DNA from: Porpolomopsis calyptriformis
Taxonomy: Eukaryota; Basidiomycota; Agaricomycetes; Agaricales; Hygrophoraceae
NCBI GenBank assembly: GCA_951640195.1
Contig: OX621171.1
Coordinates: forward strand, 1,674,001 to 1,738,000
DNA: 64,000 nt
Direction of reading: 5' to 3'
Shown in pieces: positions 11,281 through 21,662 of this stretch; position 1 is the stretch's first letter; every line of letters starts with the position of its first letter. Under the pieces are notes generated by a model. It was not told the DNA's origin and made no database searches. It saw only the letters and a list, made by a program, of their open reading frames with translations. Both the position numbers and the translations under genes were made by a program.

Positions 11281-12045
11281 TAATCCCTTTGTGGGAAGAA
11301 ACTTTTCCATCAACCTAGAATCCCAGTTGATTGCTCTGAACCGCGCCCACACTCTGATTTGCAGTTTGTACCAACTGGGAGGGTTGCAACCAAGCATAGC
11401 CCTTGCTGCCAAAGCGAAGGCCATCTTGAATGGACACAGGTTTTTATCTTGTCAGAAGGTGGGCGCCTCTTTTAAAACTTAACAAAGTCTCTCTCAATTA
11501 GTCTTTGGCTAAAATATTAGGATGCAAATGGAAGAATAACCCAAATTGGAGATGACGCACTGGTTGGTGTTGCTGCAGCTCTCACCTACGGTGAAAACCC
11601 TCCCTCAGACCTAGCAGCATGCTCAGCAGATAGTGGTTGGCTGGTGGCGATGGTTGAGGAGGCAGCATTCATAGTGAGAGCATATCCACCTATCGCCACA
11701 CTCTAAGAATGCAATGCTAAACAAGGGCTAGATTGTGCTCAGCCTGTTGGAGTGGTCAACTAGCTGCTTCAGACCCATCAGACCACTTCCCAATATTAAT
11801 AACAATAGCCAGCTATCTGACATTCGAAAGCAGATCAAGACTTATCTGTCTGCTCTCGCAAAAGATGGTCACCCAGATGTGTGGTCTGACCTCAGAAGAA
11901 GAGTCCATAGTAGTGCTGCTGCCGTGGGTGGAAGAGCGCAATTTCCCATTGAGATAAACTGGGAAAGGGGGCTAGACTGGCTGAACATACTGTAGTATAG
12001 GTAGGCAGGCAGGCACAGACGCCATATGAGCTCCAAAGACAACCA

Positions 12046-12069
12046 GCCATCCGAGCATGCTCGGATGGC
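12046..12069. repeat. 24 bp perfect palindrome
   Basis: GCCATCCGAGCA is followed directly by its inverse complement. It sits in 11500-12380, otherwise without a recognisable gene. Confidence 0.7.
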
Positions 12070-12379
12070 GCAATACACATCTATCTCATTAGGCATGATA
12101 TGTCCGCAATTGGCCACTAAGAGGTAAGTCAACTAAATGGGGGGATGTGTGTTTCAGATGGTGGCTTGCCGATAGAATCAATTAGAAAACATACCTGGAA
12201 GGCAGCCTCTGTAGGATCCTCAAAAATGTGTGATTGATTCCAGATAGAGTCAGCGATGTGTAGTCAACTGTCGTCAGACCTGTGCGAAGCGCCAGTTGAT
12301 AATCAAACCAAGGGTTCAATCCACCCGGAAAACCTTAGAGATTACATAATGGGTAAGTAAATATCCTAAAATCAATATT

Positions 12380-12828
12380 TAGGATATAAACCCGGGATTC
12401 CAGGTTAGAGGATGTTACGATATGTTACAAATTGTTACGGGTTGTTATCCGAGATATAAACCCGGGATTCCGGGTTAGAGAATGTTACGAATTGTTACAA
12501 TTTGTTACAGGTTGTTATCCGAGATATAAACCTGGGATTCCGGGTTAGAGAATGTTAACAATTTGTTATGAACTGTTACAAATTGTTATGATTTGTTACG
12601 AACTGTTACGAATCGTTACAACTTGTTACAACTTGTTACAGGTTGTTATCCGAGATATAAACCCGGTATCCCGGGTTACAGGATGTTACGAATTGTTACG
12701 ATATGTTACAAGTATTCATCCGGGTTGTAAACCTGGGATTTCAGGTTACAGGATGTTACAATTTGATTTGTTACAGGTTGTTATCTGAGATATAAACCCT
12801 ATATTCCAGGTTACACCATGTTATATAT
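12380..12828 (+). repeat. GTTAC minisatellite array (left border array)
   Basis: Five to six degenerate units of roughly 70-110 bp. Each has a core close to ATAAACCCGGGATTCCGGGT, then TTAGAG-ATG, then a run of short GTTACRAATT-type words, then GGTTGTTATCCGAGAT. The same units occur inverted at about 32150-32530 and partly at 21449-21540. No ORF of interest. Confidence 0.85.
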
Positions 12829-12859
12829 TCGTACGCGTTCTTGTTGACGTTGGAGCAGC

Positions 12860-12924
12860 GTAGGAGTGACTTATGTAATCTATTCCATAAATGGAACGAA
12901 CAAACGAACGAACATACGAACAAT
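12860..12924 (-). other. 65 bp segment shared with the upstream region of the 549-aa gene
   Basis: Read on the minus strand it contains TTCGTTCGTTTGTTCGTTC, CCATTTATGG, GATTAC and TCACTCCTACG in the same order as 23477-23542, which is the sequence directly upstream of the start codon of the unknown 549-aa gene. At the place of that gene's ATG this copy has ATA. It may be the upstream remnant of a lost paralogue or a repeat-borne promoter. Confidence 0.55.
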
Positions 12925-13787
12925 AACCCCAATTACAAGTATTATATGATCAAGTCAGCTGTTCAACGTTCAGACTAAGCTATGAATCATTTCCATTCAT
13001 AACTAGCTATGCATCCATTACAATCATCCAGAAAGTTACCAAAGCTGCGAAAGCCATAAAAAGTGTCGCCAAAAAGGGTCGGAAAAAGTGAAAGTCCGGA
13101 AAAGTGAGATTGACACTTTCTGATGCTGACGGGAAGGCTAGGAAGCAAGTAATGAGAAAGGGTGTGTCGTTTCCACCATTAACTGGATGTGAAGGGTCGG
13201 GGTGAGACCCGAACACATCCTGAATTCTGTACGCCTCTGGAAGGAGACCATAAATCTCGGGATTTTACTATCGCGCAGTCGAACTCATGCCTCTATATAT
13301 TGAGGTCCGGCTCACACTGGCTGGTCTTGAGACACCTGAATGTGCGAAGGCTGTTCTGAACAAAACTCATAAGGCAGTCCCCATAAGCCACAAAACTCTG
13401 GATGACTTCTGGAGCAAGAGGTGACCGCACACCCCCGAGAAGACAGTAGAGCAGCAGCATAAGGAGCTCGAAGGGGTAGACAGGGTGATAGAGACTCAGT
13501 GAGGGAGCTGCGGAGGCACTAAAACTTGAGCAGTGGTTGAAAGAGGCAGAGGGCTTGCCGCGAACATGCGAATCAATTGTGAAGGCAATGGTAGTGATGG
13601 ATGTAGAAGAAGAGGACAGTTGGAGACATGGGTTGGTGATGCCGAGAGTGCGGAAGGAAAGGGCAATGTTGAGACAGCAAGGGCAACTTTAGGGGTACGC
13701 TCTGTAAGTTTATTCTGACAGAAAAAGTCTGTGGAAGAAAAAGCGGACGAATTGGAGAAAGCTCACAGGAACAGGTCTGCGCCACTC
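12925..13787. other. no gene recognised
   Basis: Short frames are present, but none has family resemblance or coherent splice structure. The stretch lies downstream of the left minisatellite array and at the 3' side of the deaminase-like gene. Confidence 0.5.
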
Positions 13788-16224
13788 TCACTCAAAATCT
13801 GAGTCGAAACCATCAATTTCCATCTTGGAATCACTAGAGTCACTGTGGGTGCTGAAACCCCCTTCACTCAGGGACGCGGACTGGATAGATGCGGAGCGTG
13901 CGTGTTGTCCACCAAACGTCAAGCTTTGGTTTGAGGCTCCCAATGGAGCATGTACTTCGAAGGCAGCGCGATTTCCTACCAAAATCTTGAGTGCCTCATG
14001 AAGATGCAATCTGAATTTCACCAAAATGGCCTCGATGCAGTCTGCAGGGATCCATGGAGGTAAGTCGACAGGAGTGATAGTCTCATGGTGGCCCCGGACT
14101 TGGAATTTTGTATGGTTATCACGACGTAGGATTGACAATACCTCGACACAAACGGGACAGCACAACTTGGACACCCCGATTGAGTCGTCGTCCATTTTCT
14201 GGGAATCAAATTCAGTGCAAAAATCGTTCGGAAATAGCTTAAACCTACCGCAACAAGTTCCCTGAGCTCAGCTGAACCAACCATGGATCCCTTAGACATC
14301 ACGAGGGATGCCAGCACTGCCTCGCAATGCATGGCGCCCTTGAATTCCAAGGGTATCTCCCGGTCGCCCAGATGGCGGTACTTCTTCAGCAAGTTAGGCA
14401 AATCAGGCGAAGGATGACCGTTTTGAATTGCCAACTTGAGGGTGTCGAACGCGATTGATGAGCTCAAGGGCTCAGTCTCTGAGCCAGCAGATGAGATAGC
14501 GCGCTCGATCGTCCTTTTCCAGTCCAACATCTCACACCTCTTACCCTTGACCGTGAGAAGAATGAAGTTGAAGTTCCGGGATGATCCCGATGTTGCAAAG
14601 TTTGTCAGGATGTTGAGAGCTTCGAAGTGACTTGCGTGCAAACGCAACAACCGGAGGTACATTTTTGACAGATACACCTTGTTTGGGCGTGGCCCACTCG
14701 CACTCATTAACTCTTCCTCCACTTCGTCTACATCCCCGTTAGCATTCTCGACATCGTCAAGGCTCCCGAAATCGTTGTTCTCCTCCTCAGGCTCTCTATC
14801 TTTCTCCATGGCCTGCGAGGCATTTCCGGGCACTGAAACGTCAAATCCTGTATAAGCCGAGTACGCTCTTCTGTGGACTTCTTCAACTCGCGTGATATTT
14901 GGCATGAGGTCTGCTACGACTAACATGTCCAGATGAAAACGGATCATGCGGGAGTGTACAACGCGCCAGAGAAGAAACGCGAGGCGCGATGCATGCCTGG
15001 CTGCGTGTGTGTACGATTTGTCATTGGATAGCTTGGATGTCATGGGAACAGCTATGCTGGGGTCGCTACCCATTAAGTTGTTCCCACTCCCACCCTCCCT
15101 AGTGTCTTTGGAACTGGCACCCTGACGCTGCCTCTGGGACTGAGACTTCGCCAGGCGATCAAGTGCTTTGCCGAACCCTAGCAGTAAAGCTAGAAGGAGA
15201 GCGTGAAACTCGACGCAAGTGTCTGGGCTATACGTGTGAATCATGAGCACTTCGCCGAGGTTGGCGTTGTTTACTCTTTTGAGTGAAGCAAGTAAGTTGG
15301 GGAACAAGACCTCTCCCGTGGATGATTTTACCAAATCACGAAGATATTGCTTGTGTACTTCCTTTCCCAGTGAGGCTAACAAACTGGAGTCCTTCCGCCC
15401 CCGAAGTCGATTCACACCCTCACCCTCAACCCACACCCGATAACCGTTTCGCAGATTCGCCTCGTTTAATAAACCAAGGTGGTAGATACAACTTTGCGAT
15501 ATCCAGTTGTGCATCCGATGCCGCATCTTTGGCCAACATGTGGACACAATGTAGGAGCAGAACACCCTCGCGCTTCGAAGCTGCGTATTCGGATTTTTTG
15601 AAATGTGTTTGAGATATTCTACCAATGTCCTCAGATGATTCTCAGCCGGATCAGACTGTCTATTTTTGTGACGATAAGTAGTTATAGGAGAAAAGGTTAA
15701 ACAATATCTCACCGGATGGTTAGGCCATGCCATTGATTGTTATGAAGTTCCGGCCAATGAGAATGTCCTTGGGGCACCACGATGCATTCCGCGCCATTTG
15801 AAAATTGGTATTTGTGGCCATTCCTGGGGTTTGCGACGGTAGCGATGGCTCCGGACTCAAAACCACGGAAGTCCGGCTCCAACTCTTCTGCTTCTGATAA
15901 GCATTCCGCAGAAACCACCGTTCTGGTCTCCGGGTCTTGTGTTAGAAAGACCGTGTTTGTCGACGAGGAAAAGACTGCCGCCACAATCTCATGGTTTCGG
16001 ACCATGTACGCAGTGATGGCGTCTAGCACGATGGTCTTAAGTGACTCGCGAGTCTCCGGCGGCTCTTCCGACTTCACTTTCAAGGTGGCTGGACCGACAT
16101 GGTTTAAAGCGGTGGTAAGCGTTAAGAGTGTTGACAGAGTGCGAAACTCTTCGCGCAGCTGTGATGTGACGTCTGAGGATTGGTTGCATAGAGTAGGTGT
16201 CTTGATAGCTGGTTCTGTTGCCAT
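13788..16224 (-). CDS. large protein with C-terminal OTT_1508-like deaminase signature
   Basis: Model: complement of 13788-14198, 14249-15659 and 15713-16224. The exons total 2334 nt with frame kept, giving 777 aa. Introns of 50 and 53 bp have GT-AG ends. Near the C terminus the protein has MHCEA (His about 615, Glu about 617) and, in the last exon, SKLCCPVC (Cys about 655 and 658). This is the H-x-E plus C-x2-C zinc site of the deaminase fold, and the context (GVSKLCCPVC, later TPVDLPPW) resembles fungal OTT_1508-type deaminases. The middle is a long helical region with an acidic stretch near residue 370, and the tail is acidic and Ser-rich. Substrate is unknown; nucleic acid or nucleotide is inferred from the fold only. 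The start is the first ATG of the exon 1 frame. Confidence 0.7.
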
Positions 16225-16759
16225 TGTCTTCGGCGTTCACCTTGGGGCAGGGTGCTGTTGACGCAACATGATTGCAGGTTGTATCTGGTGTCTGGTGACA
16301 AATCCAAGGCCTTTGAGTCAGCAAGATCCGGCTAACCAGATCAGGCGGAGCTGTGTCATCCGCGGCTCGCCACACGGCGATTGCCGGTCAACCAATTACA
16401 ACTTACAGTACCTTCCGAGGCATACTGTATGAAGGACCTTGCTAAACCTGAAATCATAAGGAATCCCAAGCTTTCCATGGAATATTTAAATCAAATCAAC
16501 TTTGGTCGTAACATTGATATATGACCCGACACGTCAGATCACGTGGTGGTGAAACTGGCTATATGCAGTATATCATCCAGGGAATGCGATTTTACAGACA
16601 TGTTGTAACGGCTCAGTCCGGCTACAGCTTAGCCGTTGAGCCGGACTGATGTGGGACTGAGCCGGACTGAGCCGTTGGCTGACAGTCCCTACAGCTTATA
16701 CCCAAATTAGGTAATTGCTTCTTCAAGACCCCTCCCTCTCTCGTTGGCCGCTGCCCTCA

Positions 16760-17065
16760 CCATCCGGGCATCGACCACCCATCCACGCTTACATCGGTGA
16801 AAAACCTCATGGGCGTTTACGACTCACAAGGATGATACGACGAAGCTGAGACCCTCTTCAAGCGGGCGTTTACCAGTCACAAAGACGATACGACGAGGCC
16901 GACCCTCTTCAAGTGGGTGTTAGCCAGCTGTGAGGAATGTCCGGGTGCTGACCACCTATCCACGCTCATGTTGATGCACACCCTCGCCGGCGTTTACGAG
17001 TCGCAAGGACGATATGACAAGGCTGAGATGCCCTACAAGCGGGCACTAGCTACGAGGACCATCTG
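16760..17065 (+). pseudogene. tetratricopeptide (kinesin-light-chain-like TPR) fragment
   Basis: Frames here give the TPR consensus of fungal NLR-type proteins: NLMGVYDSQG, YDEAETLFKRA, then LAGVYESQGRYDKAEMPYKR at 16984-17040, with HLSTLMLMHTL between. There is an in-frame stop in the first repeat and a frameshift in the second. Fungal NACHT/NB-ARC proteins carry long arrays of this repeat; only about two and a half units remain here. It is probably captured or ancestral coding sequence of the surrounding repeat element, not an expressed gene. Confidence 0.6.
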
Positions 17066-17149
17066 GTCGCCGACCACCACCCAACCACTGCCAACCACCA
17101 CCTCATTGGCAACCCTCCGGCCAATCACCACCACCACTGCCCCTTCCAC

Positions 17150-17900
17150 CGTGTGTGGAGGTGGGAGGGGCCTCACGCAGCTTCTTGCTGCCAACCACCC
17201 CATCACCCTCTCATTGGGACACCCCGGCCACCGTGAGGGTCAACGACACCCCAGCCATCCACCTCTCCACCTATGCGAGGTCGGAGAAGCCGTCCGAGCG
17301 CGAAATGAATGGGCCCCCACGGCCCGTTCATTTCGTGCGGCATTGCTACTGCCGACCACCCACAACCCGCGACCCCCCCTCTCCGCATATCGGGTGACTG
17401 GGAGGGACGCAGAGAGCACCCAAAGAATGGGCAGAAATGCCGGTTCTTTGGGTGCTCTCTTGTCTTGCTCACACCTCCATCCACCCCCTCGCGCCCCACC
17501 TTCCCGGATGCCCGCCACCACTACCACCCCCTCTCCACCTCCGCGCGAGGTGGGAGGGGCCCTTGGAGCACGAAACGGGCAGGCCTTATAGCCTGCTCGT
17601 CTTGCGGGGCATCCTGCTGCCGACCACCCCCAACCACCCGACCCTACCCCCTCGTTGACGACACCCGGCCACCCACCACCCCTCTCCACCTCCGTGCAAG
17701 GTGGGAGGGGCCCCTGGAGCGCGCGACGGGCAGGCCTTATGGCCTGCTTGGCTTGCGCGACTTCCTGTTACCGACCTCCCTCAACCTCTGACCCACCCCC
17801 TTGATGGTGACACCCCAGCCACCATTACCCCCACCCCCATGCACTGGGTGATCCCCTCAAGTTACCTCATGAAAGTTGGACGGCCATGTCAATTGACATG
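17150..17900 (+). repeat. GC-rich tandem tract of about 140 bp units, each with a hairpin
   Basis: Units share a GAGGTGGGAGGGGCC box, a hairpin of the form AAYGGGC...loop...GCCYGTTCRTTT or CGACGGGCAGGCC...GGCCTGC, and a CCACCACCC-rich segment. Hairpins are visible around 17300-17335, 17415-17460, 17565-17605 and 17715-17755. Similar hairpins recur at 63560-63690. Long open frames across it follow composition and are not supported as genes. Confidence 0.65.
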
Positions 17901-18154
17901 TGCCCACCCGTCGTGAGGTTGCAAAAGGGATATGGGAGGGCCAAAAGTGGCCTTGTACCTACAGTAAATATATAAATGTGAATGTAAAGTTGAAAGGACA
18001 TACCTTGGGTATGTCCCAGACCACCGAATGTGCCCTGGAGTGGGCAGACCACTGAATTCAAATAGTTTCCTTTTTTGGATAAGGCTTGCGACGGCTCAGA
18101 CGGCTTAAGCTGTAAGACCGGACTGTAGCTGAGCCAGACTGAGCCGTTACAACA

Positions 18155-18732
18155 CTATGAGCAATGGCATAACAGATGATGTTCTGTGTATGCATTCCGG
18201 AGTGAATCCGATCAGTGGAAGGTTGAACAAAGAGTAACCTGGTAACCTGATACCTGATACCCAATGACCCAGATGTAATGTCAATTACTGGGAACCGGGA
18301 TGTTCAGGAATCAATGTATAATTATCTCACAGGGGTTCTGAAGCTTGTTTTCGTGGACCTCCAATTGTTCCGGCTGTCTCAAATCGCAAGCAAGGTTTAT
18401 GCCAACAGCCTCATTAAGCTTCCTCCAAATTGAGGTGTTCGAATCTGGAAGAGCTCTATCACGGATGGTCAAAAGTATTTTCCTCAGCCAGTTTTAGTGG
18501 ATGTCTTGGTGCATGCTTGTCGTTATACTGATTCAATCTACAGGCAACTTTCACTTTCCATTCCGCATTGTTTCGCAGGCCCACAGAGCTCCGGATGCGC
18601 CAACACCCGAGAGCTACACATTGAACCGTTGAAAGACGCGTGGTGGTGGTGGTGGTGGTCATGGTGATTGTTGCGTCACATGCTCGTGTTTGTTTGTTTG
18701 TTTTGACCTATTGCACACGTGACGCGTCTCTC
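18155..18732. other. no gene recognised; GGT microsatellite
   Basis: Between the repeat element and the SET gene I see only short frames and a (GGT)n run at 18640-18660, then CACGTGACGCG shortly before the SET gene start. It presumably contains the SET gene's upstream region. Confidence 0.45.
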
Positions 18733-19827
18733 ATGTCAAGCCACCGTCGATCAAGTCGTACCTCACGGAAACCGGCCATTTTGGACAGTTTAGAAGGGTA
18801 CCTGGAATCAAACCCTCTGACGGAATTTGAACAGGTGGTACACCGGCTTGACAATCAAAGTTTCAAGTCCGACCAACTGGCTCAAGTTGATGACGCGCTT
18901 GTTCAAATCTTGTTTGAAAAGAAAGGGAGGCCGACGTACTACAACACGCTACATTGTATGCGTATTGGAGAAGGAGTTCCTCTCTCGCAAGAAACTGCCG
19001 GCAGGATAGCCAACTTGTGCTATCGGGTGATAGACCGGGATGAGCCCTCATTGGAACAGTGTAAATCTGTTGCGGGTGTGCTGTGCTCAGATTACGGATT
19101 TGATGGTTGGGATGAGGGGCTGATTACCCAGTAAGTGATTTTGAATGGTATTCTTGCGTTCGCGCGCGCGCAGGGGGGGTTTACTATTGACAATGGCTAC
19201 TAGCCTTTTACTACGATATTTCCTTCTTTACTCCAAACACAGTGCGATCGGAATTGACAAGATTTCGTTGGACGGGAAAACGGTGACTGCGGGTCTGAAA
19301 GCTAGACGGAAGATTCCGGCATTGACCTGCCTGCTTTCTGCGTCAAGTTCGATGTCATCGGATGTTGTAGAAGGCGGCGGACATTCTGTGATTGTGTCAT
19401 CCTTGAGACAGAAGGGAGAACATGGGCAGCGAGTTATACTTGGGCCATTCTGGTTTGCCAATCATGATTGCAAACCGAATTCTCAGGTAATGTATTTTTA
19501 ATATGAAATGAATCTAGGGCTGATGAGTGAATGTTCTAGATATACCCTATCAAGGATTCACATGCGATGACGATACTAATGCTGCAGGAGATTGAAGTTG
19601 GGGAGCCAATAACCGTGGCATATACTGCCCATAGCTATCACAATGAAAGAGAATCCTGCAGGTGTTCCTCTTGCAGACCAGAGGCACCTCCTGGACGAAT
19701 CCGACCAGGGTCTACACTGGGTTCATCATTGGTGCCGCTGATACCAAAAAAGCGGAAATGGGGTGGTCGGAGGTACCGGGGCAAAGGGTTAGTTGAAGCA
19801 ACTCGTGTTGGTGAAAGTTCCGGGTAG
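18733..19827 (+). CDS. SET-domain lysine methyltransferase-like protein
   Basis: Model: 18733-19130, 19243-19486 and 19540-19827, totalling 930 nt with frame kept, 309 aa. Exon 2 ends in FANHDCKPNSQ, the SET motif that binds S-adenosylmethionine. Exon 3 has VGEPITVAYTAHSYHNERE and CRCSSCRP, matching the GEEI-Y box and post-SET cysteines. The arrangement is nearest to Suv4-20/Set9-like or SMYD-like enzymes, but substrate specificity cannot be read from this. The N-terminal about 130 residues are helical and unrecognised. The start was chosen as the ATG before SSHRRSSRTSRK; an upstream ATG would add only a poly-Val stretch from a GGT repeat. Intron 1 (112 bp) is longer than its neighbours and contains a CG-rich patch, so a small exon could be hidden there. 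Confidence 0.72.
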
Positions 19828-19927
19828 AAGAAATCGTAGTTGACCTTTTGTCTGTTTCGGGATTACTATTCTGAGAAAAAGGTTCGATCGGAGATATAAC
19901 GTTATCGAATCCATCCATCTACAGAAT

Positions 19928-20853
19928 ATGATGTCCGGTATATATTCACATCTTGCCTCTCGGCTGTCTTTTCCCCGTTTCTTCATGTCGGACAAAAGGC
20001 CAGAGCTACCAGACCTCTTCCCCAAAGCTCAATCCATCAGCCCAATATGTGACTGGGCGGCTCGTATCAAGGCATTGGAGGAACGTGTGTCGATGTCGAC
20101 TATCGAAGAGATCATCTACTGCAAATGCACGGACAGCAAAAGGCACGAGTTTTTGTTGATTCGGGTGCAGCATGTGTCTGGAGGCCAGGCATATGATACC
20201 TATCTAGTAGTCGATCGTTGCCCCAAACCCTGCAAGTCAGAAAACTCTGGATATTCATCCAAAATCACGGCCATTGGTGTCCCGGCACAAGACTGTATCA
20301 GAATCTCGCACGACGGAACGAAAACATGTATAACGACCCCATTCAAGTATTCGACCATCGGGGTGATGACCTTTGGCCATCCTCCGCCACTGATCCAATT
20401 TGCGACGCTAATCGATGTCGTTAGCTCAGAAGCACCAGATTATGACCTCATTCAAACTCAATGCTACTAGTTTGCGAGCACGATCTGGGATATCATGGCC
20501 AGCAACGAGTTTGAGCCAGCCTTTGAATTCAAAAAGGGATGGGACGGACGAGGAAAGTTTGGTGGGGTAAGTGTGGTAGAAGATGGTGGTGAATTGGTGA
20601 AGAATATCAGGAGTCAGTATACGACGGAATTGGAGAATGTCGCGGAACAGGCAAGGAAGAAGAAGGAGGAGCAGGATGCAAGGGACTTGGAGGTCAGTCA
20701 AAGATTAATTTACTGTTGCTGAGATTTAAATTGGGGATGGGATAGCTCCGCCGGGAAGGGGAACTTTCCAAACAAATCGAAATCGAGCCTCTCAAACAGC
20801 AGTTGGCTGCCAAAGATGAAGAGATTCATCAACTCAAAGCAGCTGGGAACTAG
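19928..20853 (+). pseudogene. conserved-looking hypothetical gene with one internal stop
   Basis: Model: 19928-20692 and 20746-20853, 291 codons, intron with GT-AG ends. The frame is interrupted once, by TAG at 20468-20470 between TQCY and FASTIWDIM. Both sides look like one protein: an N-terminal region with DWAARIKALEERVSM, a Cys-containing middle, and a C-terminal coiled coil (QARKKKEEQDARDLE, then EPLKQQLAAKDEEIHQLKAA). CAG to TAG would explain the stop. The pattern recalls mushroom hypothetical proteins in which CYWFA-type text precedes a GERGKFGG box, but I cannot name a function. Translation may instead end at 20470, giving a 180-aa product. Confidence 0.55.
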
Positions 20854-20899
20854 GGATCGGATTGAGGGATTCAGCAGGTTTCTTTAGGTACGTTACGCA

Positions 20900-21240
20900 A
20901 GTTCTGTTAGCCGGTTAGCGGTTAGCGGTTAAAGTTAACAGTCAGGGAATTAGGGTCACGGGTTAACGGTTAGCGGGTTAGAGTTACGGGTTAATGGGTA
21001 GTGGTTAGCGGTTAGTGGTTGGTTAGTGGGTTCGCGGGCTTGGAATCAAACCGAGGTGTCTCGCGTCAGGGTTGGGTACGGTTAGATTGGTACCGCTAGC
21101 CGGGGTGTATAATCTTAGCAGTACAGTTACGGGTTAGCGGTTAGTGGATCAGGGTTACGGGTTAGCGGGTTGGGTATCGAACCGAGGCGTCTCGCGTTAG
21201 GGTTGGGTGCGGTTATATTGGTAGCTTCCATGTTGAAATT
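20900..21240. repeat. TTAGCGG/TTACGGG telomere-like degenerate repeats
   Basis: Many short copies of GGTTAGCGGTTAGCGG, GGGTTACGGGTTA and related words. Two longer internal units (about 21030-21110 and 21160-21220) both contain ATCRAACCGAGGYGTCTCGCG. On the minus strand those units contain GGTTCGATACC and GGTTTGATTCC, which resemble the pol III B box. No coding potential. Confidence 0.7.
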
Positions 21241-21448
21241 TTATAATCTATTCTGTTCCAGAAAAGGCTATGATTAGACATTCCGGTTGTATTTATTCCA
21301 CAAGTGAACAACCCTAAAATTTCACCGCATCAATGAGGCGGTGAAACAACCCCCGTACTATACAATTCCTGCAACGCCTCTCCCACTCAATTGCATTTTA
21401 TTGGACCCTAATCTATACTCCAACTGCCTTAGCTTACGGTGTCTTGAT

Positions 21449-21540
21449 GAGAGTAACAAAATGTAACCCGGTGTAACAATCTGTAACATCCGTAACATCC
21501 TGTAACAATTCGTAACATCTTGTAACAATTCGTAACAATG
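21449..21540 (-). repeat. short GTAAC minisatellite array
   Basis: Seven to eight GTAACAATTCGTAACATC-type words in a row, in the orientation of the right border array (about 32150-32530). It lies between the hypothetical gene and the 3' end of the 549-aa gene. Confidence 0.8.
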
Positions 21541-21662
21541 GGACTGTCACACTTGACGAATCGACCGTGACTGTCACACTTCACGAATCCGAGTCTCGGG
21601 TTCAGCCAAGCACAATATCCGTGCATCGGACCATCATCGGGGAAAAATGCAGGGTGTATAGA

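Larger units (their letters stand above)
9472..11482 (+). pseudogene. relic of a large gene, possibly a recombinase/helicase-like multicopy fungal protein
   Basis: Protein-like pieces occur at 9472-9798, about 9960-10230, 10679-11083 and 11285-11482. Between them lie a solo LTR (10236-10636) and a 200 bp MITE (11081-11280). Removing the insertions brings plausible pieces together: LTCGIPPRAFQ near 10000, YPVIAWPKRK near 10100, then TWSPAHLI (10729), AMGHTNATMRCNYG (10927-10968) and SQAWQTMLGF (11027-11060). The H-x4-R...Y pattern resembles the end of tyrosine-recombinase-like domains. The arrangement recalls large multicopy basidiomycete proteins joined to RecQ-like helicases, but no helicase motif is visible here. 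Stops and frameshifts make a working gene unlikely. Family assignment is tentative and rests on recall of family patterns. Confidence 0.35.
16601..18154. mobile_element. 1.55 kb element with terminal inverted repeats and a TPR relic
   Basis: The left end reads TGTTGTAACGGCTCAGTCCG and the right end (18128-18154) is its near inverse complement, AGCC-GACTGAGCCGTTACAACA. Both ends carry further subterminal copies of GGCTCAGTCCGGCT-type words in both orientations (16610-16690, 18088-18145). The interior has a tetratricopeptide relic (16780-17065) and a GC-rich tandem hairpin tract (about 17150-17900). No transposase is visible, so it looks non-autonomous. I could not identify a convincing target duplication, so the exact ends and class stay open. 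Confidence 0.6.

Noticed and set aside
12380..12828. CRISPR-like array
   Set aside because: Units are degenerate throughout, without constant repeats and unique spacers of fixed length, and the context is eukaryotic.
17155..17791. several 80-224 codon open frames on both strands
   Set aside because: Overlapping frames in all phases over GC-rich tandem repeats; explained by lack of A/T-rich stops, with no family resemblance outside the TPR relic.
21030..21220. tRNA genes on the minus strand
   Set aside because: Only B-box-like words are present; no A box, acceptor stem or cloverleaf could be drawn.
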